Assembly (NCBI GenBank): GCA_015655335.1 | Contig: JAATFF010000128.1 | Span: 1 to 43,760, forward strand | Length of the DNA stretch: 43,760 nucleotides | Direction of reading: 5' to 3' | From: Lysobacterales bacterium | GTDB lineage: Bacteria > Pseudomonadota > Gammaproteobacteria > Xanthomonadales > Rhodanobacteraceae | Part shown: positions 1 through 8,804 of the stretch, piece after piece | Layout: the number at the start of each line of letters is the position of its first letter | Position numbering within the stretch: the stretch's first letter is position 1 | The notes under the pieces: model-generated | What the model was told of the DNA's origin: nothing | Databases searched by the model: none | The model's input: the letters and a program-made list of their open reading frames with translations, nothing else | Program-made: the position numbers and the translations under genes

Positions 1-1088
1 CCGGCCTCGTTGGCGCCGACGACAAAATCGGCCATTGCCGCCACATCGCGATCGGCGATGACACGGATGGGTTTGCTCGCGTTGAGCGGACCCAAAAAGC
101 CCGGCAGGCTGCCCAGGTGCTCGACGATCTCGGCTTCGGTGGCCATGCGGTAATCGGCCATGCCCGGCACCTTGGCCAGCTTGATTTCATTGACCGCGTG
201 ATCGCCGCGCACCAGCGCCAGCACGAAGCCGCCTTCGGTCATCGTGGCGATGGATTTGACGGTCTCCTGCAGGGCGATGCCCATCAGCGCGGCCACGTCC
301 TCGCAGGTCTTCTGGGTGGGGGTGTCGATCCTGCGCAGCGCCTGGGCAGGTGCGGGGCGCTGCGCGGGATCGGCCGCCATGGCCGCTTCGACATTGGCCG
401 CGTAATCCGAGCCGGTTGAGAACGCCAATGCATCCTCGCCCGACTTGGCCAGCACGTGGAATTCCTGCGAGGCATCGCCACCGATGGCGCCGGTATCGGC
501 CAGCACCGCGCGGAACTCCAACCCCAGGCGGGTGAAGATGCGGGCGTAGGCCGCATGCATGTTGCGGTACTCGCGCGCCAGATCCTCATCGCTGAGGTGG
601 AAGGAATAGGCATCCTTCATCAGGAACTCGCGCGCGCGCATCACGCCGAAACGCGGCCGGATCTCGTCGCGGAACTTGGTCTGGATCTGGTAGAAGTTCA
701 CCGGCAGCTGCTTGTAGCTGGACAGCTCGTTGCGGGCGAAATCGGTGATCACTTCCTCGGCCGTCGGCGCGTAACAGAACTCCTGCTCCTTGCGGTCCTT
801 CACTTTGAGCAGCTGCGGGCCGAACTTCTCCCAGCGGCCGGTTTCTTCCCACAGCTCGCGCGGCTGGATGGTGGGCATCAGCAATTCCAGGGCGCCGGCG
901 CGGTTCATTTCCTCGCGCACGATGGCCTCGACCTTGCGCAGTACGCGCAGGCCCAGCGGCGACCAGGTGTACAGGCCCGAGGCCAGTTTGCGGATCATGC
1001 CGGCGCGCAGCATCAGCCGGTGGCTGGCGATTTCGGCGTCGGCGGGGACTTCCTTGACGGTGGCCAGGTGGAATTGGCTAAGGCGCAT
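1..1088 (-). CDS. proS: Prolyl-tRNA synthetase, N-terminal part (cut by window edge)
   Basis: Charges tRNA-Pro with proline in the cytoplasm. The reading frame runs off the left edge, so about 362 codons are present of the roughly 570 usual for the bacterial type. The protein opens [20 protein letters not shown] and carries the class II catalytic core: a motif 1 region with the stretch [15 protein letters not shown], and motif 2 around the [21 protein letters not shown] region. The inserted YbaK-like editing domain then begins (the [15 protein letters not shown] and [11 protein letters not shown] stretches lie near the window edge). The ATG at 1086-1088 matches the family N-terminus. A perfect TATAAT lies 30-35 bases upstream on the minus strand. 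The C-terminal motif 3 and anticodon domain are outside the window. Confidence 0.95.
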   Translation of the reverse strand, partial: MRLSQFHLATVKEVPADAEIASHRLMLRAGMIRKLASGLYTWSPLGLRVLRKVEAIVREEMNRAGALELLMPTIQPRELWEETGRWEKFGPQLLKVKDRKEQEFCYAPTAEEVITDFARNELSSYKQLPVNFYQIQTKFRDEIRPRFGVMRAREFLMKDAYSFHLSDEDLAREYRNMHAAYARIFTRLGLEFRAVLADTGAIGGDASQEFHVLAKSGEDALAFSTGSDYAANVEAAMAADPAQRPAPAQALRRIDTPTQKTCEDVAALMGIALQETVKSIATMTEGGFVLALVRGDHAVNEIKLAKVPGMADYRMATEAEIVEHLGSLPGFLGPLNASKPIRVIADRDVAAMADFVVGANEA

Positions 1089-1117
1089 GTGCGGCGAATC
1101 CGGGGGTGAAAACCGCG

Positions 1118-1123
1118 ATTATA
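1118..1123 (-). promoter_or_regulatory. -10 box of proS promoter
   Basis: The minus strand reads TATAAT here, 30 bases before the proS ATG, which would give a 5' leader of about 20-25 bases. No good -35 box is visible at 16-18 bases spacing, so the promoter call rests on the perfect -10 and its position. Confidence 0.5.
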
Positions 1124-1192
1124 GCCGGCCTCCTACCTTTTCTCGGAGGGGAAGCTAGGAGAAACAAACATGGGCTCTTTGCGTTTGCCTCC

Positions 1193-1362
1193 TCTCCCCT
1201 TTGGGGGTGGAGAGGGGCCATGGATGGCCCCGCTCTGAGGAGCGAGGAAGAGGATTGAGACGAGAGACTGCGCTTGCCACAAGCATCATTCGAAGCGCGC
1301 TCCGAATCAGCGCATTCGCGAGATTGGCCCCTCACCCCGACCCTCTCCCATAGGGGAGAGGG
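1193..1362. repeat. Composite intergenic palindromes (CCCTCTCCC-type repeat)
   Basis: The gap between proS and the DUF4124 gene has three inverted repeats. CTCTCC pairs with GGAGAG at 1193-1214. GGGGCCAT and ATGGCCCC flank a 2-base loop at 1214-1231. CCCTCTCCC and GGGAGAGGG flank a 4-base loop at 1341-1362. The CTCACCCCGACCCTCTCCC wording of the last one is a dispersed intergenic repeat known from many Xanthomonadales and other proteobacteria (recalled, not searched). The 1341-1362 hairpin sits just after the stop of the DUF4124 gene on the minus strand and may act as its transcript end. No gene is seen in 1089-1376. Confidence 0.6.
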
Positions 1363-1376
1363 AGAAAGCTCTAGGC

Positions 1377-1814
1377 TTACTGCTGATCAGCGCAATATTG
1401 CTGATATTGAGACTGGCTGGCACCCAGCTGCTGTTTGCGTTGATCCGCATTGAGCAGTTGCTGCTGTCCGCCGGTTCCTTGCATGACCACCGGGCCGGAA
1501 CCCTGCAGCGCGCCGATATTAGTCTTGAGCGAAGAACAGAGCTTGTTCCGGTTTTCGGGTGTGTCAGCCATGGATTGGCTTTGCGATGTGTCGCTGCTCG
1601 AGGAAGCCGAAGTCGATGCCGACGAGCTATCCGTGGAAGAGGACGAGGCAGGCTCGTCGCCACCGCTGACGCTCACCTGGCTGTATTTCGTGCCGGCCGG
1701 GGGAGGCGACTCGGAGTAGTGGGTCGTGCCATGGGCATCGGTCCACTTATAGACCTGGGCTGAAACCAGCGGCGCGACCAGCAGCAGCACGATGGCGATA
1801 GGTAGGCGACGCAT
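1377..1814 (-). CDS. DUF4124-domain secreted protein
   Basis: A 145-residue protein with a signal peptide (MRRLPIAIVLLLVAPLVSAQ) followed at once by the DUF4124 core VYKWTDAHGTTHYSESPPP. The rest is a Ser-rich low-complexity linker (about residues 50-80) and a Gln-rich tail. DUF4124 proteins are common small envelope proteins of gammaproteobacteria with no settled function, and export to the periplasm is inferred from the leader. It stands alone on the minus strand, divergent from pssA across a 109-base gap. Confidence 0.8.
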   Translation of the reverse strand: MRRLPIAIVLLLVAPLVSAQVYKWTDAHGTTHYSESPPPAGTKYSQVSVSGGDEPASSSSTDSSSASTSASSSSDTSQSQSMADTPENRNKLCSSLKTNIGALQGSGPVVMQGTGGQQQLLNADQRKQQLGASQSQYQQYCADQQ

Positions 1815-1923
1815 GGGTTTACTCCGAGGGCGGATGAGGGCGATGCGCTAGTTAACAACCGCTGCGATCCGGACTCAAGCACTGGATGGTTTACACTGAG
1901 CCTATCCCGTCACGGATTGATTC

Positions 1924-2700
1924 ATGAGCGACAGCACGCCAGTCCGGGCGCCGCGGCATCCCGGCATTTACCTCTTGCCGAACCTGTTCACGACCGGCGC
2001 CATGTTTGCCGGTTTTTACGCCATTGTGGTCAGCATCGGCGGCCGTTTCACGGATGCGGCCATCGCGGTGTTCGTGGCGGCGTTGCTGGACGGCATGGAT
2101 GGGCGCGTTGCGCGCCTGACCAATACGCAGAGCGAATTTGGCGTCCAGTACGACTCGTTGTCCGATCTGGTGAGCTTTGGGCTGGCACCGTCGCTGGTCA
2201 TGTACAACTGGTCCCTATCGAGCCTGCGCGAATATGGGCCGCTGTGGGGCAAGGTTGGCTGGGCGGCGGCCTTTATCTACGCCGTGTGCGCGGCGTTGCG
2301 ACTGGCCCGCTTCAATACCCAGGTGGCGGTGATCGACAAACGCTACTTCCAGGGGCTGCCCAGTCCGGCGGCGGCGGCGGTGTGCATGGCGTTCGTGTGG
2401 AGCATGGAGAACTTCGGCGTTTCCGGTCCGGAGCTGAACATGTTCACGCCTTTCATGGCGGTCGTCGTGGGCCTGCTGATGGTCAGCCGGTTTCGCTATT
2501 ACAGCTTCAAGTCGCTGCCGATGGGCGATCGGGTGCCGTTTCTGTGGATCATCGTTGGGGTACTGATTCTGGTGCCTTTCTTTGTCGATCCGCCACGCGT
2601 GCTGCTGGTGGTGTTTTCGCTTTATCTGTTATCGGGCCCTGCGGTGACGCTGTGGGGACTCGCCACGCGCCGCAAACGGCCGCGTCGCGGAGCGATATGA
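1924..2700 (+). CDS. pssA: CDP-diacylglycerol--serine O-phosphatidyltransferase
   Basis: Inner-membrane enzyme that joins serine to CDP-diacylglycerol to make phosphatidylserine, the precursor of phosphatidylethanolamine. The full CDP-alcohol phosphotransferase signature is present: D56-GM-D59-G60, A63-R64, G73, D77, D81. Several hydrophobic membrane segments follow, and the 258-residue length is normal for the type II (membrane) PssA. The tail is basic (RRKRPRRGAI). The ATG at 1924 gives a plausible N-terminus. The stop overlaps the next ATG (ATGA at 2697-2700), so it is probably translated in one operon with the HolD-like gene and rimI. Confidence 0.93.
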   Translation: MSDSTPVRAPRHPGIYLLPNLFTTGAMFAGFYAIVVSIGGRFTDAAIAVFVAALLDGMDGRVARLTNTQSEFGVQYDSLSDLVSFGLAPSLVMYNWSLSSLREYGPLWGKVGWAAAFIYAVCAALRLARFNTQVAVIDKRYFQGLPSPAAAAVCMAFVWSMENFGVSGPELNMFTPFMAVVVGLLMVSRFRYYSFKSLPMGDRVPFLWIIVGVLILVPFFVDPPRVLLVVFSLYLLSGPAVTLWGLATRRKRPRRGAI

Positions 2701-3179
2701 ACGCACTGGTCGCCCACCCGGCACATCGCGAGCGCGTGCTGCGAGCGTTGGGTGTGGTGCCGTGGCGTCAGCGTGTGACTGCTGCGATACCAGCAGCGCC
2801 AACGACAACATCGTCAACGACGGCATCGCCGTCCAACGCCAACGTCGTGGTGGTGCTGCCACCGCGATGCGGCGTGCGTGAACTTGATCTGCTTGGGCGC
2901 GCGCTGTGTGCGTTCGGGCCGCAGCTTGCGCGCGCCGCGCGCATCGAGGCGACCGACAGCGACACGATGCAGGTTCCGCACGCACGGGCGTATCTGGCGT
3001 TCGGTGAGGCGCAAGCGCATGCCCTGGGACGTGTGTTGCCTGCCGAGATCATGCGTGACGCGCATATCGTGCTGGTCGATGCGCCCGCCGAAGTGCTAGG
3101 GCAGGCTGCGTCAAAGCGGCGGTTGTGGCATGCGTTGCGCAGTTTGCGCCGCGCATTGGCGGCCGATAGGCCATCCTGA
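2697..3179 (+). CDS. Putative DNA polymerase III psi subunit (HolD-like)
   Basis: A 160-residue protein with little family signal. The identification rests on three weak points. The N-terminus (RVLRALGVVPWRQR) resembles the start of HolD, where an LGI-x-x-W-x-x-R peptide is conserved. The C-terminus has the LWHAL type of helix. The gene directly precedes and overlaps rimI, as holD does in Escherichia coli. Psi links the clamp loader to single-strand binding protein. A low-complexity Ala/Thr/Ser stretch lies at about residues 30-48. It starts in the ATGA overlap with pssA and ends in a TGATG overlap with rimI, so translation is coupled on both sides. It could also be an unrelated Xanthomonadales-specific protein. 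Confidence 0.55.
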   Translation: MNALVAHPAHRERVLRALGVVPWRQRVTAAIPAAPTTTSSTTASPSNANVVVVLPPRCGVRELDLLGRALCAFGPQLARAARIEATDSDTMQVPHARAYLAFGEAQAHALGRVLPAEIMRDAHIVLVDAPAEVLGQAASKRRLWHALRSLRRALAADRPS

Positions 3180-3649
3180 TGGTTGCCGTTGCGCGCCCCT
3201 CACTGGAGATGCGCGCGATGCGCCGCGACGATCTTCCGCGGGTCAATGCGCTGGAAAGTGCGTCCTACGATTTCCCCTGGACCCTGGGCATTTTCGGCGA
3301 TTGCCTGAAAGCCGGGCATCCTTCGTGGGTGCTGTGTATGGAAGGCCGGATCATCGGTTACGGCATTCTGTCGGTCGGCGCGGGTGAAGCGCACGTACTC
3401 AATGTCTGCATCGATCCGGAACAACGCGGGCAGGGATTCGGGCGGCATCTGATGCGTCGGCTGCTGGATATTGCGCGCTGGAACGGTGCGGAACGGGTGT
3501 TCCTGGAAGTGCGGCCGTCCAATCCCAACGCGCAGCAGCTTTACGCGTCGATGGGGTTTCGCGAGATCGGGCGGCGTCCGCGTTATTACCCCGCGCACCA
3601 GGGGCGGGAGGATGCGATTGTGATGGCGCTGGAGTTTCAGCTGCCGTAG
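3179..3649 (+). CDS. rimI: Ribosomal protein S18-alanine N-acetyltransferase
   Basis: GNAT-family enzyme that acetylates the N-terminal alanine of ribosomal protein S18. Its 156 residues carry the acetyl-CoA loop EQRGQGFGRHL (about 81-91), the LEVR strand with the expected glutamate near residue 110, and the SNPNAQQLYASMGF motif (about 114-127) with the conserved tyrosine. The start overlaps the stop of the upstream gene (TGATG). The ten or so extra N-terminal residues are not unusual. A perfect REP inverted pair lies downstream, between it and the convergent valS. Confidence 0.92.
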   Translation: MVAVARPSLEMRAMRRDDLPRVNALESASYDFPWTLGIFGDCLKAGHPSWVLCMEGRIIGYGILSVGAGEAHVLNVCIDPEQRGQGFGRHLMRRLLDIARWNGAERVFLEVRPSNPNAQQLYASMGFREIGRRPRYYPAHQGREDAIVMALEFQLP

Positions 3650-3674
3650 TAGTGATGCCGTTGCTGCGTAACCT

Positions 3675-3753
3675 CGTCGTCCCGGCGAATGCCGGGACCC
3701 AGCGTCTTACGCTGCGACAAAGTCACTAGGTCCCGGCATTCGCCGGGACGACG
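3675..3753. repeat. REP doublet (REPIN-like), perfect 25-bp inverted pair
   Basis: Bases 3675-3699 and 3729-3753 are exact reverse complements over 25 positions. Each arm is itself a hairpin (GTCCCGGC and GCCGGGAC around GAAT). The 29-base middle contains CAGCGT-CTT-ACGCTG. It sits between the convergent rimI and valS stops, so it may also end transcription from both sides. The arm sequence recurs with one change at 7557-7581 and in diverged form at 23175-23273. Confidence 0.88.
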
Positions 3754-3770
3754 GTGCATGCGGCACTAGT

Positions 3771-6692
3771 TCAACCCAGCTTTTGCATCTGCTCGCGCAA
3801 CGCAGTGAGCTGAGTGCCCCAGTCCGCTATGCGCTGGCGTTCCTGCGTAACCACTTCGGCCGGCGCATTCGCGACGAAGTTGGCGTTGCTGAGTTTGTTC
3901 TCGCACTTTTTGATCTCGCTTTCGATGCGCGCGATTTCCTTGGCGAGGCGTGTTTTCTCGGCACCGAGATCAATCAGGCCAGCAAGTGGAATCAGCACGC
4001 GCAGCGAACCGACCACGGCTACCGCCGCAGCGGGTTCATCGCTGCCGGAGGCGATCCATTGCGGCGCATCGACGCGCGCAAGAAAGCTGATCTGCGCGGC
4101 GAACTTGGTGGCGCGCGCGCGATCGTTGGCATCACCGTCGGCCAGCAGCAGGGGAATGGTCTTACCCGGTGCAATATTCATTTCCGCACGAATACGGCGA
4201 ATGCCGCTGAGCACGTTCTTGAACCATTCGATCTCAGCAGTGGCCGCCTCGTCGGCAAGAATGTCACTTGCGTTCGGCCACGAGCGCTGCAAGATGCCAT
4301 CGGCTTTGATGCCGAGTCGGGGCGCTACCGACTGCCAGATTTCTTCCGTAATGAACGGCACGATCGGATGTAGCGCGCGCAACACGGTTTCCAGCACCAC
4401 TACCAAAGTGTGACGGGTCGACGCGGCCGCTGCTGCATCATCGCCATTCAAAGCAGGCTTGGAGAGCTCAAGGAACCAATCGCAGAATTCGTTCCAGGTG
4501 AACTCGTACAGCGCCTGGGCGAGCAGGTCGAAACGGTAGCTGATGAAGTGCTGTTCCACTTCACCCAGCGTTTGCTTGAGGCGCGTGAGAATCCAGCGCT
4601 CCGCTTCCGTGGCGGGTGCGCCCGACGGTGCAGGCAGCTCGCCTTCCGGCAGATTCATCAGCACAAAGCGCGCGGCATTCCACAGCTTGTTGCAGAACGC
4701 CTTGTAGCCTTCGGCACGTTTGATGTCGAAGTTGATCGTGCGGCTGTAACTGGCCAGCGCGGCAAAGGTGAAACGCAGTGCATCGGTGCCGATCGCCGGG
4801 ATGCCGGTTGGATAATCCTTGCGGATACGCTTCTCGACCTTTTCGCGCACCTGCGGAATCAGCAGCGATTTGGTGGATTTTTCCACCAGCGGTTCCAGCT
4901 CGATGCCGTCGATCAAGTCCAGCGGATCGAGCGTGTTGCCCTTGGACTTGGACATCTTCTGGCCTTCCGCATCACGCACGATGGCGTTGATGTAGACCTC
5001 GCGGAACGGCACCTTGCCGGTGAAGTACTTGGTCGCCATCACCATGCGCGCGACCCAGAAGAAGATGATGTCGAAGCCGGTGACCAGCACCGCGCTGGGC
5101 AGGAAGATCTTGTCGGTTTCCCAGTTGGCGACGATGTCGCCGCGCTCGTTTTTCACCGGGCCATTCGCCGGCCAACCTAGCGTGGAGAACGGCCACAATG
5201 CGGAACTGAACCAGGTGTCGAGCACGTCCTCGTCCTGCTTCAGTGCACCAACCGGCGTGACACTCGCATGTGCACGCGCGTCGGCTTCGGTTTCGCCAAC
5301 GAAAATGTTGCCAGCGTCGTCGTACCACGCCGGAATGCGATGGCCCCACCACAGCTGTCGGCTGATGCACCAGTCCTGGATGTTGTCCAGCCATTGCGTG
5401 TAAGTAGTCGTCCAGTTTTCCGGCACGAATTTGATCTCGCCCGAACGCACGGCGTCGAGTGCGGGCTCGGTGATGGCCTTGCGGCCACCGGGACGTCCAT
5501 CTTTCTGTGTATCGCTGGTGAGATCGACGAACCATTGGTCGGTGAGCATCGGTTCGATCACCGCGTCCGAGCGCTGACTGACCGGCACCTGCAATTTATG
5601 CGGCTTGGTTTCGACCAGAAGGCCGGCGGCGTCGAGATCGGCGAGCACGGCTTTGCGTGCATCGTAGCGATCCATGCCTTGGTACTTTTGTGGAATGAAT
5701 TCATCCGCGAAGACTTGAGGTGATACGACAAATTTGGATTGCGCATTCTGATGTAGAAATTTCGCGTTTGACGCAGCGGTTATTACGGTTCCATCTAGCG
5801 AAAAAATATTGATTGGTGTGAGGTTATGACGCTGGCCGATAGCGTAGTCATTGAAATCGTGCGCGGGCGTGATCTTCACGCAACCGGTGCCGAAATCCTT
5901 GTCGACGTAATCGTCGGCAATCACCGGGATCTGGCGGCCGCTGAGCGGCAAAGTCAGTGTCTTACCGATCAGGTGCGTATAACGCTCATCGTCCGGATGC
6001 ACAGCGACAGCAACGTCGCCCAGCATGGTTTCCGGACGCGTGGTGGCGACGACGATGCTTTCGTCGCTATCGGTGACGGGATAGCGGATCGACCACATAT
6101 GCCCGTCGCGCTCGACGTTGTTTACCTCAAGATCGGAGACCGCCGTGCCCAGCACCGGATCCCAGTTCACCAGACGATTGCCGCGATAGATCAAACCGGC
6201 GCGATACCACTCCACGAACACTTTGCGCACAGCGGCCGAGAGGCCTTCGTCCATGGTGAAGCGTTCGCGCGACCAATCGGCGGCGACGCCGAGGCGGCGC
6301 ATCTGGTTGGTGATGGTGGAACCGGATTCTTCTTTCCATTGCCACACGCGCTCGACGAACGGCTCGCGGCCCAGGTCGTGGCGGCTCTTGCTTTCGACGG
6401 CGAGCTGGTTCTCGACGATCTTCTGCGTGGCGATACCGGCATGATCGGTGCCGACTTGCCACAGCGTGTTCATGCCGCGCATGCGCTGGTAGCGCATCAG
6501 CATATCCATCACGGTCTGCTGGAACGCGTGGCCCATGTGCAGGGTGCCCGTGACGTTCGGCGGCGGCAGCAGGATGCAGTACGGCTCGCCATGCCCCGAT
6601 GGCTGGGACGCGTCAACTTTGAATTGGCCGCTCGCTTCCCAGCGGGCATACCACTTCGACTCGATCGGGCGGGGCTCGAAACTCTTTTCCAT
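3771..6692 (-). CDS. valS: Valyl-tRNA synthetase
   Basis: Class Ia synthetase that charges tRNA-Val and edits threonine. Its 973 residues compare with 951 in E. coli. The HIGH-type motif is H52-MGH (context [15 protein letters not shown]) and KMSKS is K579-MSKS. An editing domain lies between them, followed by an anticodon-binding domain and a C-terminal coiled coil rich in Lys/Glu. The start at [14 protein letters not shown] is chosen because it matches the family N-terminus and lies downstream of a good promoter; the frame stays open about 79 codons upstream without conserved sequence. About 30 residues (roughly 298-328) form an unusual low-GC insertion where the family normally has a short loop before the PEKYRG-like segment. 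Confidence 0.96.
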   Translation of the reverse strand: MEKSFEPRPIESKWYARWEASGQFKVDASQPSGHGEPYCILLPPPNVTGTLHMGHAFQQTVMDMLMRYQRMRGMNTLWQVGTDHAGIATQKIVENQLAVESKSRHDLGREPFVERVWQWKEESGSTITNQMRRLGVAADWSRERFTMDEGLSAAVRKVFVEWYRAGLIYRGNRLVNWDPVLGTAVSDLEVNNVERDGHMWSIRYPVTDSDESIVVATTRPETMLGDVAVAVHPDDERYTHLIGKTLTLPLSGRQIPVIADDYVDKDFGTGCVKITPAHDFNDYAIGQRHNLTPINIFSLDGTVITAASNAKFLHQNAQSKFVVSPQVFADEFIPQKYQGMDRYDARKAVLADLDAAGLLVETKPHKLQVPVSQRSDAVIEPMLTDQWFVDLTSDTQKDGRPGGRKAITEPALDAVRSGEIKFVPENWTTTYTQWLDNIQDWCISRQLWWGHRIPAWYDDAGNIFVGETEADARAHASVTPVGALKQDEDVLDTWFSSALWPFSTLGWPANGPVKNERGDIVANWETDKIFLPSAVLVTGFDIIFFWVARMVMATKYFTGKVPFREVYINAIVRDAEGQKMSKSKGNTLDPLDLIDGIELEPLVEKSTKSLLIPQVREKVEKRIRKDYPTGIPAIGTDALRFTFAALASYSRTINFDIKRAEGYKAFCNKLWNAARFVLMNLPEGELPAPSGAPATEAERWILTRLKQTLGEVEQHFISYRFDLLAQALYEFTWNEFCDWFLELSKPALNGDDAAAAASTRHTLVVVLETVLRALHPIVPFITEEIWQSVAPRLGIKADGILQRSWPNASDILADEAATAEIEWFKNVLSGIRRIRAEMNIAPGKTIPLLLADGDANDRARATKFAAQISFLARVDAPQWIASGSDEPAAAVAVVGSLRVLIPLAGLIDLGAEKTRLAKEIARIESEIKKCENKLSNANFVANAPAEVVTQERQRIADWGTQLTALREQMQKLG

Positions 6693-6750
6693 CGGGGACT
6701 CGCGTTGGCGCCCCGGAGCTCCGGCGCGCGTGGGTAGGCGTAAAGCGACC

Positions 6751-6779
6751 ATTGTAAGGGCCGGGGGCGGGCCTGCCAA
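6751..6779 (-). promoter_or_regulatory. Candidate sigma-70 promoter of valS
   Basis: On the minus strand TTGGCA (6779-6774) is followed after exactly 17 bases by TACAAT (6756-6751). This predicts transcription starting near 6744 and a leader of about 50 bases before the valS ATG. Both boxes are close to consensus and the spacing is ideal. Confidence 0.6.
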
Positions 6780-6853
6780 AGCCGGCGACGGTCTCAGAGC
6801 ACCACTTGGGACTCTATGGCTCGAAAATCCGCTGACGATGCGAGAATAGCCGG

Positions 6854-7546
6854 ATGAATCTGCTAGCCATCGAAACCGCCACCGAAGCCTGTTCCGTTGC
6901 CCTGGTCCACGGCGAGACCGTGATCGCACGTACCGAACTGGCGCCGCGTCGCCACGCCGAGCGCGTATTGCCGATGGCCGATGAGCTATTGGCCGAAGCC
7001 GGCATCAGCAAGCACGCGCTGGATGTGATTGCCGTCGGTCGCGGTCCCGGCGCGTTTACGGGTGTGCGTCTGGCGGTGTCGCTGGCGCAGGGTATGGCGA
7101 TGGCGTTGGACTTGCCGGTAGTGACGATTTCCTCGCTGGCGGCACTCGCGCTCGAGGCGCCTGAGGACGATGCCGCCATACTTGCGGTGATCGATGCCCG
7201 TATGGGTGAGATCTACGCGGCGTGCTATCGGCGCGACGGCAACGGCGGCCTGCTCGCGTTGGACGAAGAGCGCGTGTGCAAGGCCGACACGTTGGTGTTG
7301 CCGCAGGCGGCAGCGTGGCACGTGGTGGGGACCGGCTGGGCTACGTATGAGGACACGTTGCGCGGTCGGCTGGATTCAGTTCCTCGTTCCGCCAACGGCG
7401 CCTGCTTTCCGCAGGCGCGCCACGTTGCGACGTTGGCTGTGAGCGAATTCAAGGCAGGTCGTGCGCACGCGCCGGAGCTCGCATTACCAGTGTATTTGCG
7501 CGACAATGTGGCGCTGACCCTGGCAGAGCAAGGACGCGGAGCCTAA
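6854..7546 (+). CDS. tsaB: tRNA threonylcarbamoyladenosine biosynthesis protein TsaB
   Basis: Partner of TsaD and TsaE in making the t6A modification at position 37 of ANN-decoding tRNAs. The 230 residues fit the family (231 in E. coli). The ASKHA ATPase-like fold is evident from the N-terminal [20 protein letters not shown] strand pair and the [21 protein letters not shown] segment (about residues 60-80). TsaB lacks the metal site of TsaD, as expected. It diverges from valS. The rimI gene, which often neighbours tsaB, lies just beyond valS. Confidence 0.93.
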   Translation: MNLLAIETATEACSVALVHGETVIARTELAPRRHAERVLPMADELLAEAGISKHALDVIAVGRGPGAFTGVRLAVSLAQGMAMALDLPVVTISSLAALALEAPEDDAAILAVIDARMGEIYAACYRRDGNGGLLALDEERVCKADTLVLPQAAAWHVVGTGWATYEDTLRGRLDSVPRSANGACFPQARHVATLAVSEFKAGRAHAPELALPVYLRDNVALTLAEQGRGA

Positions 7547-7556
7547 AGTTTTTGCC

Positions 7557-7581
7557 CGTCGTCCCGGCGAACGCCGGGACC
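7557..7581. repeat. Single REP palindrome
   Basis: Differs at one base from the left arm of the REP doublet at 3675-3699, and folds as GTCCCGGC-GAAC-GCCGGGAC. It follows the tsaB stop, in the gap facing the convergent YeiH-like gene. No second arm is visible nearby. The remaining gap sequence to 7683 shows nothing else. Confidence 0.8.
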
Positions 7582-7683
7582 CAGCGACTTAGGTGTGCAG
7601 CATGACCAGCTTCGCTGTTGCAATACGCGTCCAGCGTTCGCAAACGCCATTCACACTGCAGTCGCCCTGCCATCAACAACCCA

Positions 7684-8721
7684 CTAAAGCTGCCCAATCA
7701 CCAGCTGCACCAGCAAGCTGCTGATCGACACCGCGGCCCACACCCCCAGTCCCAGCAGGATCGGCCGCGCGCCAGTCGCCGCCATCTTGCGCAGGTTCGC
7801 CGAGAGGCCGATGGCGGTGAGCGCCACGATGATCATGAACTCCGCCGCCAGATGGATCGCAGGCTGCAGCGCGACTGGCACGTAACCCGCCGTACGCACC
7901 GCCGAGGCCACCAGAAACCACAGGATGAACCAGGGAAAGATGCGTCGCAGACTGAAATCGCTGGCGCCGCCCGACTGTTTCGCGGCGCGCTTCTCGCGCA
8001 CGGCGACAACCATCGCGAGGATCAAACAGATCGGAATGATCAACGTAGCGCGCGTCAGCTTCACGATCGTCGCGTAGTCGCCGGCGGCGGTGCTGTAGCT
8101 ATAGCCGGCCGCAACCACCGACGACGTATCGTTGATGGCGGTACCCGCCCACAGCCCAAAACCGAGATCGGACAAGTGCAGCATGTGCCCGAGCAGCGGA
8201 AACAACAGCACGGCGACGAGGTTGAACAAGAAGATCGTGGAGATCGCGAACGCCGTGTCGTGATCGTCTGGCTTGATGATCGGCGTTACTGCAGCGATCG
8301 CCGAACCACCGCAGATCGCGGTGCCCACGCCGATCAGTACCTGCAGCTTGTCGTGCACTTTCATCAGGCGGCCGAGCACCAGCGCAGTGACGAAGGCCGT
8401 CGTCATCGTCACCATGGTGACGGAGAGCGACTCCAGTCCGGTCTTCGCGACTTGCGTCAGGCTCAGGCCGAATCCCAGCGCAATGATCGACCACTGCAGA
8501 ATGTGCTTGCTGGCGAACTGGATGCCGGGGTTGAAGCTGTCCGACGGCGAGAGCAGGTTGCGCACCGCGATGCCGAGCACGATGCCAAATACCGGACCGC
8601 CAATCAGCGGTACAAGATGTCCTAGCCACCACGCCACCAGCGCGATGCCGATGGCTAGCAATAACCCTGATGCGCGAAGGTGCAAGCCAGGTGTGGTCAT
8701 AGGGATCGATGCGGCGTTCAT
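7684..8721 (-). CDS. YeiH-family putative sulfate exporter (UPF0324)
   Basis: Polytopic inner-membrane protein of about 345 residues with roughly ten hydrophobic helices. Family landmarks are the N-terminal region ending in PSDSFNPGIQFASKHILQWS, the GVGTAICGGSAIAA glycine-rich segment, and GTAINDTSSVVAAGYSYS. The family is annotated as sulfate or sulfonate-related exporters, but transport has rarely been shown. Three in-frame starts exist (8763, 8721, 8700) and none has a clear ribosome site. 8721 is chosen because 8763 would place the start inside the AT-rich control region shared with the divergent LysR gene. The yeiH/yeiE-like divergent pairing supports the call. Confidence 0.88.
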   Translation of the reverse strand: MNAASIPMTTPGLHLRASGLLLAIGIALVAWWLGHLVPLIGGPVFGIVLGIAVRNLLSPSDSFNPGIQFASKHILQWSIIALGFGLSLTQVAKTGLESLSVTMVTMTTAFVTALVLGRLMKVHDKLQVLIGVGTAICGGSAIAAVTPIIKPDDHDTAFAISTIFLFNLVAVLLFPLLGHMLHLSDLGFGLWAGTAINDTSSVVAAGYSYSTAAGDYATIVKLTRATLIIPICLILAMVVAVREKRAAKQSGGASDFSLRRIFPWFILWFLVASAVRTAGYVPVALQPAIHLAAEFMIIVALTAIGLSANLRKMAATGARPILLGLGVWAAVSISSLLVQLVIGQL

Positions 8722-8765
8722 GGCGGGAAGCCTGGGGGATAGGCCTATTGTCCGCGCCGGCATCT

Positions 8766-8794
8766 ATTAGGAAAATTTGAAATATCTAATCAAA
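8766..8794. promoter_or_regulatory. Candidate LysR operator between exporter and regulator
   Basis: The short AT-rich gap between the divergent genes has two nested inverted repeats: ATTAG-N15-CTAAT (8766-8790) and TTTGA-N9-TCAAA (8776-8794). Dyads of the T-N11-A type in a divergent promoter are the usual binding sites of LysR regulators, so autoregulation plus control of the exporter is likely. A TATAAA at 8797-8802 lies too close to the ATG at 8805 for a normal leader. Confidence 0.5.
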
Positions 8795-8804
8795 CCTATA
8801 AAAT

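Noticed and set aside
6693-6929. Extended ValS N-terminus of 79 codons
   Set aside because: The extra peptide is not conserved, overlaps the divergent tsaB start, and contains the likely valS promoter.
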